Source of the DNA: Voacanga thouarsii
Lineage: Eukaryota > Streptophyta > Magnoliopsida > Gentianales > Apocynaceae
DNA: 64,000 nucleotides
Assembly (NCBI GenBank): GCA_026120185.1
Contig: JANUWF010001475.1
Location: forward strand, 248,001-312,000
Reading direction: 5' to 3'
Made by a program: the position numbers and the translations under genes. Below are positions 35,289-45,876 of the stretch, in pieces (position 1 is the stretch's first letter; every line of letters begins with the position of its first letter). The notes beneath the pieces are model-generated. The model worked only from the letters and a program-made list of their open reading frames with translations. It had not been told where the DNA came from and made no database searches.

Positions 35289-36475
35289 TTACTTGCGAAA
35301 TGAGTCTTGAGATTTTATGATCTCCTTAAGTTTATTATATTTCTTATTATATTTGGCCTTGAAGCATGCTTGTCTCAATTTACTGTGTTTGGTCCTCTAA
35401 GCTGCGTATTAGGACTTTCTTCCACCAGCTGTTTTTCACATTCCGATATCGCAATGGCTTCTTTTAATTTCTTCTCGGCCATATGTCCTCCTTCTTCTTT
35501 ATTTTGCATATCCTGTAAATCGAAGTGATATCATCGGTTATTTACTTATAAATCTTTCATAGTTTCATACTTGCAAATTATAAGTATGTATGAGAGAGAA
35601 CCTGAACATTCTTGATTATGGTCTCCAAGCTCACCAATTTCCTGTGAGGCCATTGACGAATTCCTAACTCCCTACATCTTTTCTTGAGACGGGTTATGCC
35701 AATATTCAATTCTTTGGCTGCGCTCTTGATTGGTAGGTAAAAGTACTGCGAAATTGTTTCTCTTGATGGTGTCTGGGAGTTATTGCCCTTCTTCTCTCTC
35801 TGCCTCTTAATCATCCTTCTCCCCAGGAATTTTGTCTGCAATAATATCTTGAACTTCGATATTATGCATTTCATGAGTACTTACTCCGACTTCGTTGCCA
35901 AGACCACTCATTATTTCTCCTAGAAAAAGAAAATAATATCAGTAAAGGTAATACCATTCAAAATCCATGTTTAAATGTATAATAACCTGGAAACATATTA
36001 TGGCTTTGTTCAAAATCCATTAGAGAGTAGAAAGGATCATGCACAAGCATATCCTCATTCAAAGGAATAGCATCAAGAGGAACAGTATCAAAAGTAGTCT
36101 CTTGTAGGGGCAGATCAACTTGGTCCAAAGTAGTATGTTCAAAACTTCCACTGATTTACATAAAAAACAAACCAAAAGAGAGTTTAATTTCATTATCAAG
36201 CACACTAAAAACAAATGGAAGCCCTCAAAGGTATCTCACCTAAAATTAGGAGGAAGTGGTTGGTTTGGAAAGGAAAACATATCAAAATCTTCTGCGTTCA
36301 AATTAGACAGAAGCGGTTGGTTTGGAAAGGAAAACATATCAAAATCTTCTGTGTTCGAATTAGGCAGAAGCGGTTGGTTTGGAAAGGAAAATACATCAAA
36401 ATCTGTTGCAGAAACCGAGTCAAATTTTGACCATATCTCAAATGAATTACGAGTCTCTATATCTGCTTTGTGATT
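35289..36475 (-). pseudogene. RWP-RK (RKD-type) gene captured inside the Copia element, copy 2
   Basis: Four minus-strand exons with consistent GT/AG sites and phases: 36240 to about 36475 (NSFEIWSKFDSVS, then three 19-residue repeats EDFDMFSFPNQPL...); 35987-36150 (TLDQVDLPLQETTFDTVPL); 35602-35919 (EIMSGLGNEVGV, then the RWP-RK domain [43 protein letters not shown]); 35289-35512 (MAEKKLKEAIAI, a frameshift, RQACFKAKYNKK). One extra A before KRQREKK (GAAGGATGATTAAG) breaks the frame upstream of the domain, and the signature RWPxRK reads QWPHRK. Introns are retained although the carrier moves through RNA, which is expected only because the gene is antisense to the element. Confidence 0.85.
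36262..36420 (-). repeat. 57-bp in-frame tandem repeat, three units
   Basis: GGTTTGGAAAGGAAAA recurs at 36262, 36319 and 36376, exactly 57 bp apart, so each unit encodes 19 residues of the DFDMFSFPNQPL type in the first RWP-RK exon. Copy 1 at 8.3 kb has a single diverged unit. Confidence 0.9.
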
Positions 36476-36714
36476 TTTGTTTTTGATGTTTACTAATGAC
36501 TGATGACTGAAATATATATCGAATACATATATATATATATATATATGTATGAAGAAGAAGAAGAGGTAGATGGTAGGTAGAGGGTCGGAGGAGAAGAAAA
36601 GACAAGAGAGGAAGAGGAAAAGTCGGTACCGAGAAGAGTGAAAAAAAAAAAAGATATTTTTCTTGGCATTTTCTGCTTGTCATCATTTTCTTATATTTCT
36701 TTTCTTATTCTCTT

Positions 36715-37380
36715 GTGAAATCATTATTCCCTAAATTATGGGGAGAACCAAAACAGCATAAAAAAGATCTTGCTTGGACAACATCATTAAATTATCTTGA
36801 TCCGCGCACAAGCGCATGTGAACTTGAAGTTCAAAAGATAATTTATTTGCAAAGCATTGCAAATCAAATGCCAGACGCTTTTGTTGACTCCAGAAGAATT
36901 ACAAAATCATATATTCCAGCTATAAATACTTCTATTCGGATTGAAGTTCCAGCAGAACAAAATATTATACCTATAGCTCTGCTGAGTCAAAAACACGCCA
37001 GAAACGTGGCCGACCTCTTGGTTCTAAAGATAAAAATCCTCGAAAGAAAAGAGGATTAAATGATCCAGAAAATCATATTGAAGAAAAGAATGATAAAGAC
37101 CAAGAGAGAATTGATGACAAAGAACCAAAAGTTGATGAAAGTAACACTGAAATTTCTATCAATTATACCACTTCCGGTAGAAGTTGGAATCGGATAGAAA
37201 CTGTTATTGATAATATATTTGCATACAATATATCTCTTGATGTTACATAAGATAATGATGATCCTGAACCAATATCAGTTGATGAATGTCGGCATAAAAA
37301 AGATTGGCTGCAATGGAAAAATGCGATTCAATCGGAGTTAAATGCACTGACAAAACGTGAAGTCTTCGGACCTACAAATG
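36715..37380 (+). pseudogene. Copia pol, region between integrase and reverse transcriptase
   Basis: Encodes DLAWTTSLNYLDPRTSACEL and VQKIIYLQSIANQMPDAFVD, then a charged linker and RHKKDWLQWKNAIQSELNAL leading into reverse transcriptase, as in plant Copia polyproteins. A stop after the linker (LDVT*) and frame changes near 37050 and 37390 break it. The integrase core upstream is absent. Confidence 0.8.
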
Positions 37381-37387
37381 GATATTT

Positions 37388-38862
37388 GTGCGAAAGCGCA
37401 ATGAAAAGAGTGAAATCGTTCGATATAAAGCGCGATTAGTAGCCCAATGTTTTTCACAAAGACCAGGTATTGATTATGATGAAACTTATTCTCCTGTTGT
37501 TGATGCTATTACACTCCGATATCTTATCAGTTTGGCAGTACATGAAAAGATAGATATGCGCCTATTAGATGTTATTCTCGCTTACTTGTATGGAAATTTA
37601 GAAAATGATGTTTACATGAAAATCCCGAAGGATTTCATATGCCCGAAGCATATAAACATTATCCTCGTGAAAATTACTCCATCAAGTTGCGAAATCATTA
37701 TATGGCTCTGAAGCAATCTGGGCGCATGTGGTTCACACGTCTTAGTGAATATTTATTGAAAGCGGGATTTAAAAATGACCAGGTATGTCCATGTGTTTTT
37801 ATTAAGAAATCTGGTTCTAAGTTTGTGATATTAGCTATATATGTTGATGATATTAATCTTATTGGAATTCCTAAAGAGCTCCAAGAAACAATTGATTATT
37901 TAAAAAGAGAATTTGAAATCAAGGATTTTGGTAAAACCAAATTTTGCCTTGGTTTACAAATTGAACATCTGGAGAGTCGAACATTTATTCATCAATCAAC
38001 ATATACAGCAAAAGTGCTAAACAGATTTTACATGGACAAAGCACATCCATTGAGTATTCCAATGATTGTCCGATCATTAAATGTGGATAAAGATCCTTTC
38101 CGACCTCAAGAAAATGATGAAGAACTCCTTGGTCCTGAAGTACCATATCTCAGTGCAATTGGTGCATTGATGTATCTTGCTAATACTACACGACCTGATA
38201 TTGCTTTTGCTGTCAATTTATTAGCAAGATTTAGTTCTTCACCAACACGACGACATTGGAATGGAATTAAACAAGTCCTTCGATATCTCCAAGGTACAAT
38301 TTATCTCGGATTATTTTATTCAAATAAAATCAGTCCAACATTGATAGGTTATGTAGATGCTGGTTATTTATCTGATCCACATAAAGCACGTTCTCAAACG
38401 GGTTATCTATTTACATGTGAAAATACTGCTATATCATGGCGTTCTACGAAACAATCTATAGCAGCTACTTCTTCAAATCATGCTGAAATTATAGCCATTC
38501 ATGAAGCAAGTCGAGAATGTGTATGGCTAAGATCCATGATTCATTATATCCGAGAAAGTTGTGGATTATCATCAATCAAAGATATTCCAACTCCTCTTTA
38601 TGAAAACAATGCAGCTTGCATAGCTCAATTACGAGGAGGATATATTAAAGGAGATCGGACAAAACATATTTCACCAAAATTCTTCTTTACTCATGAACTC
38701 CAGAAGAAATGTGAAATTGATGTGCTACAAATTCGATCATGTGATAACCTCGTAGATATTTTCACGAAGACTTTACCGACTGCAACATTTGAGAAGTTGA
38801 AATATAAAATCGGTATGCGTCGGTTTAAAGATTTAAAGGAATCATCTCATCAGGGGGAGTAA
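37388..38862 (+). pseudogene. Copia reverse transcriptase and RNase H, frameshifted
   Basis: The first frame (37388-37660) has VRYKARLVAQCFSQRPGIDY and YSPVVDAITLRYLISLAVHE. After a frame change near 37650 the second frame (to 38862, 407 codons) has SGRMWFTRLSEYLLKAGF, the catalytic YVDDINLIG, then RNase H-like segments IGALMYLANTTRPDIAF, ARSQTGYLFTC and TSSNHAEIIAIHEASRECVW, ending at HQGE-stop. The enzyme copies element RNA to DNA. Domains are well preserved but the single frameshift and the incomplete upstream pol mean no functional polyprotein. Confidence 0.9.
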
Positions 38863-38986
38863 TAAACAGACATATAGAATAGTGTACTCTTTTTCCTTCA
38901 CTAGATTTTTTTTCCCACTGGGTTTTTATCTAATAAGGTTTTAACGAGGCATATTCTTTATGTATGGATGGACATCCAAGGGGGAG

Positions 38987-39353
38987 TGTTATGAATTATT
39001 GGAATCTCCATTAATTAGTGGAGGCTCCACTAATTATGGATTTATGTGAATTATTAGAAGATTTTTATGGATGTCCACCATTTAGTGGAGACACCACTAA
39101 TTAAGATTAGTGGAAGATGATGTATGCCATGATGTAATCCACTAATTAGAGCTCTATAAATAGAGCTATACTCTAAGCTTGTAAGACACCATCATTTTGT
39201 GAAAGAAAGATTAGTGAAAGAAAGATTAGAGAAAGAATTGTGAGAGAAAGAAAGAGAGAAGTTTGAAGAGAAATTTTTGTGCAAAGAATAGTTAGAATTT
39301 TCTTAGTGTGTAGTGTGTAGATTTTATTCTAACACTACCCTAATTTTATAACA
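38987..39353 (+). repeat. 3' LTR of the Copia element
   Basis: Same length and ends as the 5' LTR; differences seen include ATGACATG/ATGCCATG and GAGTTATGCTC/GAGCTATACTC. Confidence 0.95.
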
Positions 39354-40575
39354 CAATATAAAATATCAGGTCTCTTATGTAGTTTATATCTAGATTAATT
39401 TTCTAATTATTCAATCTGGGCATTAGGCCCTGAATAATTAATTACCCAATTAAGTTAGATAAAATATATACTCTCTCTCGAATCTTTTATTTTATTCTAG
39501 TCTAATAATAAATTAGACTATTTAAATAAAATAAAATAAAACCCACAATTATCAAAACCAATTCCTTAACCCAAATCTATCAGGACTTAAGGGTCATTTC
39601 GGGGACCAAAAGACACATCACCTTAGCTACTAAAATAACCAAAATACCCCTATTATATAAATAGCTATATTTTATATTTTAAATATTTTCTAATATCACC
39701 ATAAGAAAAAATTGACCCCAAGGACAATGCTGCGTTAGTAAAATCTTCGACCTCCAGGTGTAATAACTAAAATATCCATCTACGCATCGTCGTGCATTTA
39801 GAGAGGAGGAATGTACTAACACCTCTCTAATAGACACCAACCATCCTTGGACCTCTAATCTAATGATCCATGACTCCTAGAATGTTTTCACTTTTCAAGG
39901 GAGTTACCCTAAAGTAAACATCCAAATCATGTTCCTCAAGACTCTAGATAATTAGATCATTTGAATAGTTACAAGAGACGATATATTGTAAAAGCTATCT
40001 TGTACAAGTCTATCTTAACTAACTAGTCACATATACTCAACATACAAGTATATCGGCTCTACAAAAGAACCTCAACTACAGTATATCAAAGTATATGCTT
40101 CTTGCTTTGTCAGACCACCAACTCATACTCAATCGGTAAAGTATTAATCCACATTGTAGCAGTAATAGTGTGGGTTTCTTCTAAATAATACTTTTAGAAA
40201 CTACTATTACATGTCCTGTTCTACGTATTCGAAATACGCTTATGCTATGAAGTGAGTGGACTACTCACTGGTTAAAGATAAGCCATTCTTCATTTGGAAT
40301 TCATAACACAATAACCTATACATGATGAGATTCCCATTCTCATCAATCGGTTAAGAACAAATATTTATGTGTTAAGTAACCCATGATTCATACCTTATTG
40401 TAAAAGACCGCCATTCACATGGATCACTTACTTAAACACAATGGGTCCTTTCCAAATGAAAATCGTGCACAAAGAAAGTGTAAATTTACAAATAAATTTT
40501 GAGAATAAATTCTTTTATTAATAAATTCGATAATTACATCAGATAAAATTAGTCTAGAGGGCATATATTCCAACA
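39354..40575 (-). mobile_element. Older Copia-type LTR interrupted by the young Copia element
   Basis: The right edge reads GGGCATATATTCCAACA, the reverse complement of TGTTGGAATATATGCCC, a common start of plant Copia LTRs on the minus strand. The sequence between 39930 and 40560 shares ordered words with degraded LTRs at 6390-6990 and 48080-48700 (AACATACAAG, TATATCAAAGTATAT, AGTAATAGT, AAATACGCTTA). No internal coding region adjoins it, so it appears to be a solo or truncated LTR. Its other end is probably left of 34020, meaning the young element landed inside it. Confidence 0.5.
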
Positions 40576-41060
40576 CATTCAACCATTTGAAAACCTTTCA
40601 AACTCATATATTAAATCAAACAATCCCAAGGCCATCAAAGTTAAGTTAAATAAGTTTATATATATCTAGTCCAAGAAAATTAAGCTAAACAAGCTTATAT
40701 CTAGTACAAGAAAATTATCCTACTTCTCAAGCAAAAACATAGATAACATAAATTATACAAGTCAAGCCATTTAACCAATTCCAGTATTATAAACTCAAAT
40801 TTACACGACTCAAGTTAATAAAATAAGGAAAACACTCCACTCTATTTTTTTTTTTTTTTAGTTTAGGGAATTGATTACCTCAAGCGCATGGATTTCTCTT
40901 CACACACCGTATTGGCCCCTTTATAATCATTATCATTTTTTAACAATTTTTTCTTGCCTTTTTTTTCCTTATTTTCTTGCCTTCGGGATAGCCTCAAGAG
41001 AATATGATACTTCTTTGTTTCTTCTTTTTTACTAATCGTATTGGCCTCCTTTTCAGCAAA

Positions 41061-41063
<3 letters not shown>

Positions 41064-41139
<76 letters not shown>
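41064..41139. repeat. (CT)n microsatellite
   Basis: About 75 bp of perfect CT repeat; the serine/leucine-rich ORFs across it (41004-41270) are repeat artefacts. Confidence 0.95.
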
Positions 41140-41140
<1 letters not shown>

Positions 41141-41639
41141 AGATGAAAGTGATTTTTTTCAACTCAAATTTTTTCCTTTTCACTCAAAAAATTTTTTTTT
41201 TCATTTTATTTCCTTACATTCCTCATTCAGAACTCAAAGTCAAGCAAATTTTAAATCTATAATACAATAATTAATCAACAACTCTTCCCATATTTCATCA
41301 TATCATCCATATTCAAACTTAAAAAATAAAACAAAACTTAAATACCAAATATAACCAATGTTAACTTAAATTCTCAAGACTTATAAAAAAAATCCAACTT
41401 AATATATAAGTTTAATTTTTAATAAAAATCTAACCATAATAAATGACAAATCCATATCTCAAGTTGAAAAAAAAATTACAACTTTATTATAGACAAATAA
41501 GCTCAATTTACATCTATAATTTCTAAATTTTCAAGAAAATTCCAACAAAATTGTTGTTCTCAAAGTTTTCCAAAATAACTCAATGCCAAGAAAAAATCAA
41601 GATAATTGAGAAAAACTTGGACAGAAAATATTACCAAAT

Positions 41640-43044
41640 CACTCCCCCACTCTTAAATTGGACAATGTCTTCATTGGCCAAAAATTAATACAAGAAAGCA
41701 TCTCCAAAGGGACCAAAAATAAAGAAGGATAAAAAGTTAAGCAATACTCTCCAAGTGCAATAATGCTCCAATAAATTATAAAACTTGGAATAGAGAGAAG
41801 GACTTGTCCAAAAAGACTTTATTCTTACCTACAAAAGAAAAGATAAATAAAAGCACAAAAAAAGTAATAACAAACTAAAGACACACCTAAATAAAAGAAA
41901 ACAAAATAAAAATTCTAACAAAATAAATAAAGACACGGCTTACTCCCTCACACTTAAGTTGAAAAATATTTTCCTTATTTGAGAAGAAAGACACCTAACA
42001 ACAAAACTAAACTAAACCCAAAACAAAGATACAAACTCTTTTCACTCATCATACTTCCTTATCAAACCTTTGGAAAAGACATTAAAGATCAAAGTAGAAG
42101 ATAGACATGATGAATGTAGAAAGAATGGAGGTTTTTGAAAAAGGTAAGGTGCTTGAAAATAATTTTTCTTAGTAAAGCAAAACACATAAACCTCATTCTC
42201 TAACATTCCTTTAGGCACACAAATATATTTTTCAACATATGAGTGCATATGGTATCTAATGAATGCATCAACTTTAAAATCACCAAGTAACCCTTCAAAA
42301 GAATTTTCACAATTAATTCCCCTTTAAATTTAGTATTTGAGTTATCAAAGATGGGATCAAGGAATCCTTACTTTTCAATACATGATCTACAAAAAACTAA
42401 GTTACCTCCCTTTAAAAATTACCACCATCCTCCAAGGACTTCTTATGATATAGCATTAAAAGATCCAACTTCTTGAGGTATTGTAAATTCAACACATCAT
42501 CAATAGTATCATTAGGCTCCGTGAGTGAAGAGGTACCTATAAATTCATGTGATAAAGGAAAATTAGAAATATGAGAGCATAGAATAGAATTAAAAATTTT
42601 CCCCACCACATTGTGCAATTGTTCCTCATATCCTTTCTCCTTTCTTTGTGGGTCCTCTTGTTCAAGTATGGCATCTTCAACCAATTTGGCTAGTTGTGTT
42701 CTTGTAGAACTCATTCATTGGGATGCTTCTTCATGCCACCTAATGGACATATTTGTATTGGCAACAAAGGATTTGATTGAAGCTTCAAGTGATGTCTTAC
42801 TAAAAGCGTTACAAGTTGCAACCCTGCCAACGTGAATAATTGTCCATGATGATATTTTGAATCTCGAACTCAAAAAAAATAAAAACAAACAAAATAACAA
42901 AGAAAAGAAAAATACACAAATTATAAATATTCACAAACTACCAAAACAAAAAAGTTAGTGATATTTACAAATACAACAAAAGCTAAATCAACAAGATTTG
43001 AACAATTCCAATAGTGCCCATCCCCGGCAATGGTGTCAAAAATT
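41640..43044 (-). mobile_element. Tat/Athila-like gypsy element, internal remnant
   Basis: On the minus strand, immediately after the LTR end, TTTTTGACACCATTGCCGGG (about 43020-43039) matches the primer-binding site TGGCGCCGTTGCCGGGG typical of Athila/Tat elements with changes. Further in are ORF pieces (42412-42714, SSTRTQLAKLVEDAILEQED; 42715-42840, FSKTSLEASIKSFVANTN) that look like decayed gag, and purine-rich AGTGGGGGAGT near 41645. No pol is recognised. It is old and non-autonomous. Confidence 0.5.
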
Positions 43045-44422
43045 TGATGTGTGTTTTTTTTTTTTTAGTATAGAAAATATTACCAACAAATTACATAATA
43101 AATCAAGCTTTAATACAATACTAACTACTAAAAACACACATACAAGCAAGTATATCTATCATATAGTATAAAGAATAGAAAATATCGAATCCACGAGAAT
43201 TTAGACTCCCATCTTACTTTACCCCAATCTTTATTGTTTAGCTAATAAAACAAAGGAATAGAAGTAAATAACGTACTAACCTAATATACTAGAGAAAATT
43301 AAGTCATACAAGAAAAGCCACAAGGATAATCAAGGAGTGAGAACAAGGAAAAAATATATGTAAATAGATTGAAATCCCTAAATACACAATAATGATTGAT
43401 TAGTTATTCTTTCAATTAATTATTACCTTGGCATCATGAAGAATTAAATTAGACTCACTTCGTTTGCAATCCATGAAATCACTATCTTCTAATTAAATTA
43501 GTGAGCATATTCTGCCTCAATCAATTAATCCAAAAGATGCATTAATATCAATCCTCACACAAATCCCTATATTCTAGGTGGTTTAAGCATAAAATTAGCC
43601 AATGAATCTATATTCTAGCAATCATCAACCAATCTTTGATTACTTAGTTTTTACTCTTAACCTCTTTTTCAAGCAAATTAAGAATAACTAATATTAAATT
43701 AATTAGTTGGTCATTCTCTCCTAACATCGTTTTGCAAGTTAATTAGAAGAGAACTAATCAATCTAACAAGATATTATGCTCAAGTAATCAAATACCAAGA
43801 ATAGCAATAAATTGATCAAATAATTAAAATTAATACAAAATCATGAATCCAAAATAATATCATCTAAAGATAATTAAAATATTGATCCTCCTCTTCTTCT
43901 CCAAGATAATATCATCTTGAGCAACCTCCTCTTCTTCTCCAAGAATTCTCATTGATCCTCCTAAATATTGGTGTTTCTCTAGAAGTTTTTTAAAGATATT
44001 ATATTGAAGAATTGAGAACTATAAAAAAAATCTGAAAACTAGTTTGTACAATATTATTCTCTTGTATATATAGGAGTTCTAATTGCCAAAAAAATGTGTA
44101 CAAGAGTCCTTTTCCGTGGTTGAAAGAGTTTCCAAAAGAATCAAACTGAAATTGCCAAAATCTACTTAGAAAAGAAAAATTCGCTGACATTGATCAGAAT
44201 GGATTTGGCGCCAGATCCCTTCGACTTACCTGGCGCCAGGTGTAAGTTGAAATTTTGTACTTTTTGCTCAAAATTCACTCAAATCTATACAAATTCGTCA
44301 AAATTACTTTCTACAAGAAAAATGTCAAATAGGACGAAATATGCCTAGTTATTACATCGAAAATATCACAAAACTCCCTCAAATAACTAGGAAAATAATG
44401 ATGAACTTAGCCCCTATCAACA
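43045..44422 (-). repeat. 5' LTR of the Tat/Athila-like element
   Basis: On the minus strand the segment starts TGTTGATAGGGGCTAAG and ends CACACATCA, directly abutting the primer-binding site, giving an LTR of about 1.38 kb. It contains a perfect CTGGCGCCAG palindrome near 44231. A matching 3' LTR is not visible in the window, so the element is truncated. Confidence 0.6.
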
Positions 44423-44519
44423 ACTAATAAAGAAAGTGTTACTAAGCAATAACAAACATCCTTATAACTTTTATCAAATGAAGAAGATGGTATCTAGGCT
44501 TGGTTTGCTGGTCTAAAAG

Positions 44520-44949
44520 ATAGATGTATATGCTAACAGATGTTTACTTTATTAGAAGAATGATGCCGAAAGAAGGGACTGCAAGTTTTGTCGTTATACT
44601 TGGTATATGTTGAAAAAGAAAGGTAGGAAAAATAAAAAGCAAAAAGATATTGCTTTCAAAAAAATGTATACTTCCTTTAGCCCCGAGATTGTAGAAACTC
44701 TAGGCCTTTAAAACAAATGTTGAACACATAAGATGGCATGTTGAGAACCAATTAGAGGAGGGATAGATGAGCCATCCACGTGATGGTGAAACTTGGAAGT
44801 ATTTTGATCGTACTTATCCTAAGTTTGCCCACAAGATACAAAATGTACATCTTGGACTGTGCACAGATGATTTTTCACCATTTGGAATGTCGGAAAAACA
44901 ATGCTCTAATTGGCTTGTCATTGTAATCCCTCATAACTTGCATCCATAG
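44520..44949 (+). pseudogene. CACTA TNP2 transposase fragment
   Basis: Encodes RDCKFCRYTWYMLKKK then, after several stops, HPRDGETWKYFDRTYPKFAH and NVHLGLCTDDFSPFGMS...NWLVIVIPHNLHP. This is the conserved TNP2 (Transposase_21) block with the H-P-x-D/R-x-E-x-W-x-x-F-D and R/L-G-L-x-T-D-x-F-x-P-F-G motifs. It lies 1.4 kb before the DUF4218 part at 46.4 kb and on the same strand, so both probably belong to one broken CACTA element. Confidence 0.8.
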
Positions 44950-44959
44950 ATATGCATCA

Positions 44960-45870
44960 AAGATCAAATGATGTTTTTTACAATAATTATCCCCAATCTA
45001 AAGAATCTAAGTATAAAATTGATGCCTATCTTCAACTTTTGATAGATGAATTAAGGCAGTTGTAGTTCGCTGGAGTTCTAACATATGACATTTCAAAAAT
45101 ACAGAACTTTCTAATACAAGTAGCACTTCTGTAGATTTGACAATGGTAAATTATACACATATTTTATAGGCATTTATGGTGAACTTATGCTTGCTTTTTA
45201 GGTTAAATGCCATCATTCTTCTCACTTTGCTATGTTTTGTGTAGATTGAAGATTGAAGCTCATTTGTGAAAATTTACACAAACTCATATGAAAAAAGGCC
45301 AAGAACAGAGATGATGGAGCAGAGCAAACAAGGCCAACAAAAAATAGAGGAAACGGGCACCAGAAAGCTTAAGGAGAGACCAAGCCAAGCTATGAAGCCA
45401 AGTAAAGCCAAGCCAAGCCATTAACTAATAACAAGAACAAAAGAAAGAAATGGCTTGAGAGAGGGCTAGCCGGCCATGCCATGGACCGGCTAGAACATTC
45501 TGAGACAAGGCTAGTGGCCACCAAAAACCTAATGCGTTAAATTTGGGTTATAAAAATCATTCATTTTTAAGTCTATACCCAATTAAACTTTAATTAAAAT
45601 ATTACTCCCAAACCACACATATATAAAGCAAGTGCACTCATCATAAAGTGTAGTATAGAGAATTAACAAGTATCGATCCTCAATGGACAAATATAGACTA
45701 ATCACTTTTCATCCATTATCTAACCTCTAAATATCTAGAAAAGATAAAATAAATCCTAGGCAAATATATACAAATATGAGAAAGGAAAAACATGTGCTTA
45801 GATAGAATTTCTCAAAGAAATAACCATAATCAAGTTTCAATTACCACAATCAACTTATCATTCCAGTATT
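44960..45870. other. Spacer, possible LTR-like remnant
   Basis: No gene is seen. 45550-45780 has LTR-like wording (TATCGATCCTCAATGGACAA...) resembling the Tat-type LTR at about 43190 (TATCGAATCCACGAGAATTT). CCAAGCCAAG repeats occur near 45375-45420. Confidence 0.35.
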
Positions 45871-45876
45871 ATGGAG

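Larger units (their letters stand above)
34021..39353 (+). mobile_element. Full-length Copia LTR retrotransposon carrying an antisense RWP-RK gene
   Basis: Two LTRs of 367 bp (34021-34387 and 38987-39353) start TGTTATGAATT and end TTTTATAACA. They differ at about four positions by eye, so insertion is recent. Both sides carry the 5-bp target duplication CAATA (34016-34020 and 39354-39358). A polypurine tract CCAAGGGGGAG precedes the 3' LTR, and TTATCAGGACGAG after the 5' LTR is in the usual primer-site position. The interior holds a gag remnant, a captured RWP-RK gene on the opposite strand, then integrase-tail, reverse transcriptase and RNase H coding with frameshifts. Protease and integrase core are missing, so it must have moved with proteins supplied in trans. 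Confidence 0.95.

Noticed and set aside
36120..36473. Plus-strand ORF of 117 codons with internal repeats
   Set aside because: It is the antisense shadow of the RWP-RK exon repeats; the minus strand has splice sites and family similarity.
41004..41270. Ser/Leu repeat ORFs
   Set aside because: Created by a perfect (CT)n microsatellite.
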